Shown here in pieces: positions 28,813 to 35,083 of a DNA stretch of 35,083 bases; positions within the stretch are counted from its first letter, which is position 1; each line of letters begins with the position of its first letter. The DNA is taken from the NCBI GenBank assembly GCA_023489235.1, contig JAMDDE010000027.1:1-35083 (forward strand). The letters are read 5' to 3'. This stretch comes from Actinomycetota bacterium (lineage in GTDB: Bacteria > Actinomycetota > Acidimicrobiia > Acidimicrobiales > JAMDDE01). The notes below the pieces were generated by a model, which did no database searches, was not told the origin of the DNA, and saw only the letters and a list, made by a program, of their open reading frames with translations. The position numbers and the translations under genes were made by a program.

Positions 28813-30313
28813 GTTCGAGACAGTCGTAGGTCTCGAGGTCCACTGTGAATTAGCTACTCGGACAAAGCTGTTTTGCAGTTGCCCAAATCGGTTCGGAGAC
28901 GAGCCAAATACCAATGTATGCCCTGTCTGTCTGGGCCTGCCTGGTTCGCTGCCTGTTTTGAATGAGGCAGCGGTAGAGATGGCCATGCGCATAGGATTGG
29001 CTCTCCACTGCGAAATACGACCATCGGTGTTCCATCGCAAGAACTACTTCTACCCGGACATGCCCAAGGATTATCAGATAAGTCAGTACGATGCTCCCAT
29101 ATGCGTTAATGGTTGGCTGGAGTTACCCGATGGTTCGAAAGTAGGTATCGTAAGGGCGCACTTGGAAGAGGATACTGGAAAGACTACCCACGTAGGCAGC
29201 ACAGGCAGAATTCATGATGCCAGTTATTCACTGGTGGACTACAACCGAGCCGGTGTACCTCTTGTTGAAGTGGTCAGTGCTCCTGACATCAGCTCAGGCC
29301 AACAAGCTCGCCAGTACGTAAGTGAGTTGCGGGCCATACTGTTGGCTACAGCTACATCCGATGGAAAGCTTGAAGAAGGGTCACTGCGGGTGGATGCCAA
29401 TGTATCCGTACGGCGCAAGGGTAGCGATGAGCTCGGGACGCGATGCGAGATCAAGAATTTGAACTCCTTGCGCTCCTTGGCCAGGGCTATCGAGTACGAG
29501 AGCGAACGGCAGGCTGATCTGATCAGGCAGGGGCTGGAGGTGGTCCAGGAGACTCGTCACTGGAGCGAGGACGAGGAGAGAACCGTACCCATGCGCTCGA
29601 AGGAAGAGGCCTTTGACTATAGGTATTTCCCGGAGCCGGATCTAGTTGCGCTTGTTCCTGGGGAGCAGTGGATAGAGAGGGTGCGCGGCAGTATGGGGAT
29701 GCTTCCCGAGGAGCGTCGAAAGCGATTGATCGAGGCTATAGTCCGCCCTCGATCCTCCTCGGAACCGACTACTTCTCATATATCACAGGCAGAGTCGGAT
29801 GCGGAGAAGTCAAGTGATGAGACTCCTGCTGAAGCGGTTCTTTCCCATGTGGCCAAGGTGGTGGAACTTGGATTGGATGATCTCGTGATTGCCGCTATCG
29901 AACTTGGTGCCGACAGGCGGATCGCAGTTATGAGGGCAGTCAATGAGGCGGCTGCAGATCCAGAGAGGGCTCGACATATTGAAGCGGGACATTTCGCCAA
30001 ATTGATCGAGATGGAGCATAAGGGACGGATCAGCGCCACGCAGGCAAAGACTATCTTGGCTCGCATGTTGGAAGGCGATGGAGAGGACCCTGAGACCATA
30101 GCTGCCAAAGAGGGGTTCAGTGCTCTTTCCCGAGACGAACTGGTCGAAGTGATCAACTCAGTGATAAGCGCCAATAGTGATGCTTGGCAGCGGTTTGTCT
30201 CCGGTGATCAAGCAGTCGGAAAATTCTTGGTCGGTCAAGTGATGAAGGCGACTCGGGGAAGAGCAGATGGACGAGCAGTCATGGAGCTGTTGACTGCTCG
30301 GAACGAGGGCTGA
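28802..30313 (+). CDS. gatB: Asp/Glu-tRNA amidotransferase subunit B
   Basis: GatB phosphorylates and amidates the misacylated tRNA. The N-terminal zinc cysteines are C25, C27, C40 and C43 (FCSCPNRFG ... NVCPVCLG). The catalytic segment [12 protein letters not shown] and the family motif [14 protein letters not shown] follow. The helical and YqeY-like C-terminal tRNA-binding domain ends [17 protein letters not shown]. Length is 503 aa. A Ser/Thr-rich insert of about 25 residues (about 315-340) between cradle and helical domain looks like a flexible linker. It overlaps gatA; ilvD follows after about 106 bp. Confidence 0.97.
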   Translation: MSNEFETVVGLEVHCELATRTKLFCSCPNRFGDEPNTNVCPVCLGLPGSLPVLNEAAVEMAMRIGLALHCEIRPSVFHRKNYFYPDMPKDYQISQYDAPICVNGWLELPDGSKVGIVRAHLEEDTGKTTHVGSTGRIHDASYSLVDYNRAGVPLVEVVSAPDISSGQQARQYVSELRAILLATATSDGKLEEGSLRVDANVSVRRKGSDELGTRCEIKNLNSLRSLARAIEYESERQADLIRQGLEVVQETRHWSEDEERTVPMRSKEEAFDYRYFPEPDLVALVPGEQWIERVRGSMGMLPEERRKRLIEAIVRPRSSSEPTTSHISQAESDAEKSSDETPAEAVLSHVAKVVELGLDDLVIAAIELGADRRIAVMRAVNEAAADPERARHIEAGHFAKLIEMEHKGRISATQAKTILARMLEGDGEDPETIAAKEGFSALSRDELVEVINSVISANSDAWQRFVSGDQAVGKFLVGQVMKATRGRADGRAVMELLTARNEG

Positions 30314-30351
30314 GTTAGTTCTATTCTAGAGCAGATTTTCAGAAGGATACC

Positions 30352-30381
30352 TTGACTGACCACGGTGTTTGCAGAGATAGC
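30352..30381 (+). promoter_or_regulatory. Weak candidate ilvD promoter
   Basis: TTGACT (30352-30357), a five-of-six match to the -35 consensus, is followed after 18 bp by GATAGC (30376-30381), a weak -10. It lies in the only gap between gatB and ilvD. Readthrough from gatCAB is the alternative. Confidence 0.3.
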
Positions 30382-30419
30382 CCGTTCGATACGTTCAGCT
30401 GTCACCGAGGCAGTTGGTT

Positions 30420-32186
30420 ATGGCCTATTCTCTGCTCATGGGAAATGAATCATCGGAAGGTTCCGCAGCAGTCTCCAGTGTCGCATCGAGTGGATCAGAA
30501 GTGGCAACCAAGGTATCCTTGAAGATCCGTAGCAAAGAGGTAACTGAAGGTGCGGAGCGAGCTCCAGCTAGGGCAATGCTTCGTGCAGTGGGCATGGGAG
30601 ATGATGACTGGGACAAGCCACAGGTAGCCGTAGCTTCCTCCTGGAACGAGGTCACTCCTTGCAATCTCCCTCTGGCCAATCTTGCCAGACAAGCCAAGGC
30701 AGGAGTCAGAGCAGCAGGTGGCTTTCCCTTTGAGTTCGTAACCATTGCAGTATCCGATGGGATCTCCATGGGGCATGAAGGTATGAGGGCGTCTCTTCCT
30801 AGTCGAGAGATCATTTGTGACTCCGTGGAGACCATGATGCATGCCGAGCGTTTCGATGGCTTTGTTGGGCTAGCCGGTTGCGACAAGTCGCTTCCTGGCA
30901 TGCTCATGGCAGCAGCTAGAGTGAATCTTCCATCCGTCTTTCTCTACGGAGGAACCATACTGCCTGGACGTCTCAAGGACCAAGCGTTGGACATCGTGAC
31001 CGTGTTCGAAGCTGTGGGGGCACATGCCTCGGGACTCATAAGCGACGATGAGCTGGTGTCCATAGAGCGCAACGCTTGCCCTACTCCTGGATCCTGCGCA
31101 GGGATGTTCACGGCCAATACCATGGCCTCCGTTGCCGAGGCTCTAGGTATGTCCTTGCCTGCTGGTGCAACCGCTCCAGCTGTGGACCGACGCAGGGAAG
31201 ATTTGGCTTATGAGTCAGGGAAAGCAGTTGTAGGGCTACTAGCCTCAGGTATAAGACCTCGTGACATTATGACCAAGGAGGCATTCTACAACGCAATAGC
31301 TGTAGTCATGGCTTTAGGAGGTTCGACCAACGCCGTACTCCATCTTCTTGCTATAGCTCATGAGGCAAGGGTGGATTTGGATCTGTCTGACTTCGATCGC
31401 ATTGGGCGTAAGGTACCTCATTTGGCCGATATGAAGCCTCATGGTCTGTACCATATGAGCGACCTGGACAGGGTAGGAGGAGTACCAGTGGTAATGGCAG
31501 AGTTGGCTAGTGCTGGTCTACTGAATTTGGACTGTATAACCGTTACCGGCCGTACAGTGGGAGAGAATCTCTCGTCTATCCAGCCGCCTGCTCCAGACGG
31601 TTCCGTTGTTCACCCCCTCTCCAACCCCATCCATTTGGATGGCGGAATAGCCATCTTGAAGGGTTCGTTTGCACCTAATGGTTCCGTAGTGAAAGTAGCT
31701 GGCATTGACCAGACGTACTTCGAGGGAGTGGCAAGAGTGTTCGATGGAGAGGATGGTGCCATGCAGGCAATCCTTTCTGGGAGCATCAAGCCGGGTACCG
31801 TTGTGGTCATTCGTTACGAAGGACCTAAAGGGGGACCGGGGATGCGCGAGATGCTGGCTGTAACAGGTGCGATGAAAGGAGCTGGCCGGGGAGAGGACTG
31901 TGCTTTGGTGACCGATGGTCGTTTTTCGGGGGGGACTCACGGTTTATGTATTGGGCATGTTGCCCCAGAGGCTGTCGATGGTGGGCCCATAGCATTTGTC
32001 GAAGACGGGGACAAGATCGTGATTGATGTAGATAAACGGTCCATAGAGCTGCTCGTCCCAGAGGAGGAACTAACTCGTCGCCGTGCCTCTTGGAAGCTTC
32101 CCGAACCGCGTTACTCAAGCGGCGTCCTGGCCAAGTATGCTCGCTTGGTTACCGGATCGGATATGGGAGCAGTGACTCTGCCCTAG
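30420..32186 (+). CDS. ilvD: Dihydroxy-acid dehydratase IlvD
   Basis: IlvD dehydrates 2,3-dihydroxy-isovalerate and its isoleucine counterpart to the keto acids in valine, leucine and isoleucine synthesis. The three Fe-S cysteines lie in [19 protein letters not shown] and [13 protein letters not shown], and the dehydratase core is full length. The ORF track begins at a TTG two codons earlier; ATG 30420 (MAYSLLMG, 588 aa) has GAGG 9 nt upstream. About 40 Ser/Val-rich residues precede the conserved start [17 protein letters not shown], so a later start is possible. It is followed by the attenuated ilvBN operon and could also feed into it by readthrough. Confidence 0.95.
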   Translation: MAYSLLMGNESSEGSAAVSSVASSGSEVATKVSLKIRSKEVTEGAERAPARAMLRAVGMGDDDWDKPQVAVASSWNEVTPCNLPLANLARQAKAGVRAAGGFPFEFVTIAVSDGISMGHEGMRASLPSREIICDSVETMMHAERFDGFVGLAGCDKSLPGMLMAAARVNLPSVFLYGGTILPGRLKDQALDIVTVFEAVGAHASGLISDDELVSIERNACPTPGSCAGMFTANTMASVAEALGMSLPAGATAPAVDRRREDLAYESGKAVVGLLASGIRPRDIMTKEAFYNAIAVVMALGGSTNAVLHLLAIAHEARVDLDLSDFDRIGRKVPHLADMKPHGLYHMSDLDRVGGVPVVMAELASAGLLNLDCITVTGRTVGENLSSIQPPAPDGSVVHPLSNPIHLDGGIAILKGSFAPNGSVVKVAGIDQTYFEGVARVFDGEDGAMQAILSGSIKPGTVVVIRYEGPKGGPGMREMLAVTGAMKGAGRGEDCALVTDGRFSGGTHGLCIGHVAPEAVDGGPIAFVEDGDKIVIDVDKRSIELLVPEEELTRRRASWKLPEPRYSSGVLAKYARLVTGSDMGAVTLP

Positions 32187-32197
32187 AGGCTAGGCGT

Positions 32198-32218
32198 CTT
32201 GCATGCGGCTTGCATGCG
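32198..32218 (+). repeat. CTTGCATGCG tandem repeat over the ilvB -35
   Basis: CTTGCATGCG occurs at 32198-32207 and 32209-32218, an exact 10-bp repeat with 11-bp periodicity. Each copy contains the palindrome GCATGC. The second copy supplies the TTGCAT -35 hexamer. The one-turn spacing suits two adjacent protein-binding sites. Confidence 0.4.
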
Positions 32219-32240
32219 CCGGCTGAGTATGAGACAATAT
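32210..32240 (+). promoter_or_regulatory. Candidate promoter of the ilvB leader transcript
   Basis: The -35 TTGCAT (32210-32215) and -10 CAATAT (32235-32240) are separated by 19 bp, slightly long. The -10 ends 7 nt before the leader-peptide ATG, so the first transcribed base would be at or next to that A. This explains the absence of a Shine-Dalgarno for the leader peptide. Confidence 0.45.
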
Positions 32241-32247
32241 CTTCACT

Positions 32248-32334
32248 ATGAGTAATATGACGAGAATAGCTACCTCAACCGCAAAGTCTTCCGCGTATTC
32301 CGTGACGGCTATTCTCGTAGTAGTAGTAACCTGA
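32248..32334 (+). CDS. ilvBN leader peptide
   Basis: This 28-codon ORF is absent from the ORF track. The peptide is MSNMTRIATSTAKSSAY followed by SVTAILVVVVT. It ends with Ile, Leu and four consecutive Val codons (GTA four times), then Thr and stop. Such a run of branched-chain codons immediately before strong hairpins and upstream of acetolactate synthase is the hallmark of ribosome-mediated attenuation, in which a ribosome starved of Ile, Leu or Val stalls here. There is no Shine-Dalgarno; a leaderless start is likely from the position of the -10. The coding sequence also folds: ACGAGAATAGC (32260-32270) is fully complementary to GCTATTCTCGT (32308-32318), whose 3' arm covers the Ile-Leu codons. 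Confidence 0.85.
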   Translation: MSNMTRIATSTAKSSAYSVTAILVVVVT

Positions 32335-32360
32335 GCGCGCAGCTATCCGCTGTGCGCTCA
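32332..32360 (+). promoter_or_regulatory. ilvB attenuator hairpin overlapping leader stop
   Basis: TGAGCGCGCAGC (32332-32343) pairs with GCTGTGCGCTCA (32349-32360) over 12 bp with a single G-U and a TATCC loop. It begins at the leader stop codon, so a ribosome that finishes the peptide would cover its 5' arm. It has no U-tract and is probably the pause or switching hairpin. I could not identify by eye a pairing that excludes the downstream terminator. Confidence 0.7.
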
Positions 32361-32361
32361 C

Positions 32362-32392
32362 TGACCTCCCGAATGGGAGGTCATTCTATTTT
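32362..32392 (+). terminator. ilvB attenuator terminator
   Basis: TGACCTCCC (32362-32370) and GGGAGGTCA (32375-32383) form a perfect 9-bp stem with a GAAT loop. TTCTATTTT follows directly. This is the best intrinsic terminator in the window and lies between the leader peptide and ilvB, as expected for an attenuator. Confidence 0.85.
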
Positions 32393-32678
32393 ATGGGCTT
32401 TATGGGCCGGGATTCACGACTACTCCAAACTCCAAGCAGTGCCGACGGTGAAGAAAGGTGTCAACAGCGATCCCTGCTCTTTGGAATAGTTGGTTTTAAG
32501 TGGATAGAGGTGAACAGAGATCACGGAGCTAGAGAAGAGCTGCCAAGTCTTTTCAGCTCGAGTGCACGGAGAGATTAGGAGACTGTGACGAAGCGAATCG
32601 AGGACAGAGGATCAGATCGAAACGGATTTTAGAGAAGATTAGAGATTAGAAAGGATTGAAAGGATAAGGAGCATGACT
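32393..32678 (+). promoter_or_regulatory. Long purine-rich 5' untranslated region of ilvB
   Basis: About 286 nt separate the attenuator from the ilvB start, with no convincing gene. GAGCTG (32537-32542) pairs with CAGCTC (32554-32559) as a modest hairpin. The last 70 nt are very purine-rich on the coding strand, with repeated GATTAGA and AAGGATT words, and end in the Shine-Dalgarno AAGGAG. An unstructured ribosome standby or protein-binding region is possible. Nothing else was recognised. Confidence 0.45.
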
Positions 32679-34415
32679 ATGAGATTGACAGGAGCACAAG
32701 CACTCATCAAGAGCTTGGAACAAGAGGGAGTCGAGGTTATCTTTGGTCTTCCCGGGGGAGCTATTTTGCCAGTCTATGATCCAATCATAGACTCGCATAT
32801 CCGTCATATCCTGGTACGACATGAACAAGGTGCAGGACATGCGGGAGAAGGTTATGCACATGTCACCGGGAAACCTGGAGTGGTGATGGTGACCAGTGGG
32901 CCTGCCGCTACGAATATGGTTACAGCATTAGCAGATGCCTATATGGATTCAGTGCCTCTTGTCTGCATCACAGGTCAGGTAGCTACTCCCTCTATAGGCA
33001 CCGATGCCTTCCAGGAAGCTGACATCACGGGTATCACTATGGGGGTTACCAAGCACAACTGGTTGGTAACTCGGTCCGAGGACATTCCTAGAGTAGTGGC
33101 AGAGGCCTTTTATGTGGCCACAACGGGTAGGCCGGGGCCCGTGCTGATAGACGTTCCAAAGGATGTATCCAACGGGATGTTGGAGTGGTATTGGCCGGAG
33201 GATATTGATCTTCCCGGTTATCATCCACCTTCTGCACCAGATCAGTCCCTTGTCGCAAGAGCAGCAAGGTTAATAATAACCGCTGAGCGTCCAGTTATAT
33301 ACGCTGGAGGTGGAGTTTTGAGATCCGAAGCTTCCCATGCTTTGGTGAGGCTTGCCGAGCTGACGGGTATACCTGTGGTCACTACCCTTACTGCGAGAGG
33401 GGTTATTCCCGATGAACATAGGTTGTGCTTGGGTATGCCAGGTATGCATGGAAACTATACGGCAGTGACTGCAATGCAACGGTCCGATCTGCTCATTGCA
33501 TTGGGAGCAAGATTTGATGATCGGGTCACCGGCAAGGTGAGTGCCTTTGCCCCCGGTGCGAAAGTAATCCATGTTGATGTGGATCCAGCCGAGCTGGGCA
33601 AGATACGGCAGGCGGATGTGCCTATAGCCGCTGATTGTCGATTAGCCATCGAAGCTATTCATGAGGCGCTTGTTGCAGATGGCGTGGGTGGACCCAACAG
33701 CCCGCAGTCGGATTTGTCTCCATGGATCGAGCAGATCCGCAAATGGCAGAGAGATTTCCCTTTGACCTATGAGCGGGAGTCGGGTGATGGGGTGGTAAAA
33801 CCCCAGTATGTCATCGAATCCTTGCGGGAGCATACTCCAGACGACACTATTTTGGTTGCGGGCGTTGGTCAGCACCAGATGTGGGCTTCGCAATACTGGC
33901 GCTTCCGTTATCCGCATACTTGGGTCAACTCTGCTGGCTTGGGTACCATGGGTTTTGCTGTTCCTGCAAGCATAGGTGCCAAAGTGGGAAAGCCGTCTGC
34001 CATGGTTTGGGCGGTAGATGGAGATGGTTCTTTCCAAATGACCGCGCAGGAGCTGGTAACAGCAAGTTCGGAAGGGATACCAGTAAAGATTGCTATTTTG
34101 AACAATGCCTATCTGGGCATGGTGCGGCAGTGGCAGGAGATGTTTTACGACGAACGTTACTCCGAAGTATACCTCTCGCCTGATCTGCCTGATTATGTTG
34201 GATGGGCAGAGGCGATGGGTTGTGTAGGCATGCGGGTCACCTCCATGGAAGAGGTTGTGCCAGCTATCGAGAAAGCTAACGAGATAGACGACAGGCCAGT
34301 AGTAATTGACTTCAGGACTGATGTCATGGAGAAGGTTTATCCCATGGTCCCAGCTGGATCCTCCAATGATGACATAATCGTTTATCCGGGGCAGAGGAGA
34401 GAGGAAGATCAATGA
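32679..34415 (+). CDS. ilvB: Acetolactate synthase large subunit
   Basis: This TPP enzyme condenses pyruvate with pyruvate or 2-ketobutyrate, the first common step of branched-chain amino acid synthesis. The catalytic glutamate lies in [15 protein letters not shown] (E49). The TPP/Mg motif runs from [12 protein letters not shown] (GDG at 448-450) to NNAYLGM, and central FAD-binding domain sequence is present. The ORF track starts at ATG 32673, but AAGGAG is only 1 nt from it and 7 nt from ATG 32679, so I choose the latter ([10 protein letters not shown], 578 aa). It is controlled by the upstream Ile-Leu-Val attenuator. It overlaps ilvN by four bases (ATGA). Confidence 0.97.
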   Translation: MRLTGAQALIKSLEQEGVEVIFGLPGGAILPVYDPIIDSHIRHILVRHEQGAGHAGEGYAHVTGKPGVVMVTSGPAATNMVTALADAYMDSVPLVCITGQVATPSIGTDAFQEADITGITMGVTKHNWLVTRSEDIPRVVAEAFYVATTGRPGPVLIDVPKDVSNGMLEWYWPEDIDLPGYHPPSAPDQSLVARAARLIITAERPVIYAGGGVLRSEASHALVRLAELTGIPVVTTLTARGVIPDEHRLCLGMPGMHGNYTAVTAMQRSDLLIALGARFDDRVTGKVSAFAPGAKVIHVDVDPAELGKIRQADVPIAADCRLAIEAIHEALVADGVGGPNSPQSDLSPWIEQIRKWQRDFPLTYERESGDGVVKPQYVIESLREHTPDDTILVAGVGQHQMWASQYWRFRYPHTWVNSAGLGTMGFAVPASIGAKVGKPSAMVWAVDGDGSFQMTAQELVTASSEGIPVKIAILNNAYLGMVRQWQEMFYDERYSEVYLSPDLPDYVGWAEAMGCVGMRVTSMEEVVPAIEKANEIDDRPVVIDFRTDVMEKVYPMVPAGSSNDDIIVYPGQRREEDQ

Positions 34416-35041
34416 TGAGCTCGATGAGTTCAACCGATTTGGGTGGCGAGCCAGGATCCACCCTCTCCTCTCTGTTCTCCGAAGGAACGGTTAGAGAGGG
34501 AAATGGTGCTGGCTACCAGAACGGTCATCCCCACATATTAACCGTACTCGTAGAGAACAAGGCTGGTGTTTTGGCCCGTATCGCTTCTCTCTTTGCACGC
34601 AGAGGTTTCAATATATTTTCTCTGGCGGTAGCCCCTACGGAGGATTCTAGGTTCAGTAGAGTGAGCATGGTGGTTGATCTGGCCTCTGCTCCCTTGGAGC
34701 AAATAGTCAAACAATTGGACAAACTCATAAACGTGGTGAGCATATCCGAATTGGATCCCGCTGAGGCAGTTCAAGCTGAGTTGGCACTGATCAGCGTTAA
34801 TGCATCACCCCAAGTGAGAGGTCAGGTCATAGAGCTCGCAGGGATCTTTGGCGCCAAAATTGTCGATGTAGGTCATGAATGTCTTACTGTTATGCTGGCT
34901 GGTGATCCAAGCCAGGTGGACGCCTTTCGCGACCTGATTGCTCCTTATGGGATAGTGGGGGTACAGCGCACCGGTAGTATTGCATTGCCCAAGGCAAATA
35001 AGAGCCTGCCCGATGTAAGTTCAAGACAATCCATTGCGTAG
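34412..35041 (+). CDS. ilvN: Acetolactate synthase regulatory subunit
   Basis: IlvN binds valine and confers feedback inhibition on IlvB while raising its activity. The N-terminal ACT domain starts near residue 41 ([28 protein letters not shown]), and the second domain continues to about 195. At 209 aa it is longer than the usual 160-175 because of a 40-residue Ser/Gly-rich N-terminal extension and a short polar tail. ATG 34412 overlaps the ilvB stop as ATGA with GAGGAAG upstream; ATGs at 34415 and 34424 are alternatives. In actinobacteria ilvC commonly follows; the window ends 42 bp later. Confidence 0.95.
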   Translation: MMSSMSSTDLGGEPGSTLSSLFSEGTVREGNGAGYQNGHPHILTVLVENKAGVLARIASLFARRGFNIFSLAVAPTEDSRFSRVSMVVDLASAPLEQIVKQLDKLINVVSISELDPAEAVQAELALISVNASPQVRGQVIELAGIFGAKIVDVGHECLTVMLAGDPSQVDAFRDLIAPYGIVGVQRTGSIALPKANKSLPDVSSRQSIA

Positions 35042-35083
35042 AGGATGGATTGTATACGCGGTTCCCATGTGCTTGGAGTCAAA

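Noticed and set aside
32231-32256. Eight-codon micro-ORF (ATGAGACAATATC...TAA) overlapping the ilv leader start
   Set aside because: It overlaps the proposed -10 element and would lie upstream of the likely transcription start.
32393-32578. 61-aa ORF in the ilvB leader
   Set aside because: It starts in the terminator tail, has no ribosome site and no recognisable features; more likely untranslated leader.
33642-34433. 263-aa antisense ORF over ilvB
   Set aside because: It is opposite conserved TPP-enzyme coding sequence, with no family signature or ribosome site.

Overview
The window looks like a contiguous piece of chromosome from an actinobacterium of moderate GC content (about half GC by eye). 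Four gene blocks follow actinobacterial order: (i) a giant glycosyltransferase, a DUF5719-like protein, phosphomannomutase, a Trm112-like protein, phosphoglucose/phosphomannose isomerase and AhcY; (ii) SecA, RF2, FtsE and FtsX; (iii) cysteine desulfurase, MnmA and LigA; (iv) GatCAB followed by IlvD, IlvB and IlvN. This order together with the modest GC suggests an Acidimicrobiia-like lineage. That placement is inference from synteny and composition, not a database result. I saw no tRNA, rRNA, insertion sequence, prophage or CRISPR array, and no broken genes.

Layout. 81-443 (minus) is a small charged coiled-coil protein. 506-5647 is a two-gene envelope unit: a GT2/polytopic membrane glycosyltransferase and a membrane-anchored DUF5719-like protein built from three repeats. 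5825-8933 holds divergent ftsH and a CPBP protease. 9180-13347 carries manB, a Trm112-like gene, pgi/pmi and ahcY, supplying sugar phosphates and recycling S-adenosylhomocysteine. 13553-19332 is secA-prfB-ftsE-ftsX. 19348-21533 is cysteine desulfurase-mnmA (tRNA thiolation). 21547-24687 contains a minus-strand beta-propeller protein, a D,D-carboxypeptidase and an SCP2-domain protein. ligA (minus) is divergent from gatCAB. ilvD and then ilvBN close the window.

The strongest non-coding signal lies between ilvD and ilvB. A 28-codon leader peptide ends in Ile-Leu-Val-Val-Val-Val-Thr and is followed by two strong hairpins, the second a perfect 9-bp stem with a U-rich tail. This is a ribosome-mediated branched-chain amino acid attenuator, and its promoter is placed so that the leader mRNA may begin at the ATG. 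Other structure worth attention: interleaved helices (a possible pseudoknot) in the ahcY 5' leader; spaced direct repeats and a small ORF ending in an ATGA overlap with secA, which has no Shine-Dalgarno; a perfect 14-bp palindrome plus half-site repeat before manB, again with an ATGA-overlapping small ORF; and a probable leaderless GTG start for gatC.

Most genes are conserved housekeeping. I did not find a multi-gene system that I would call clearly undescribed. The best candidates for new biology are the cis-regulatory leaders and the glycosyltransferase/DUF5719 pair.
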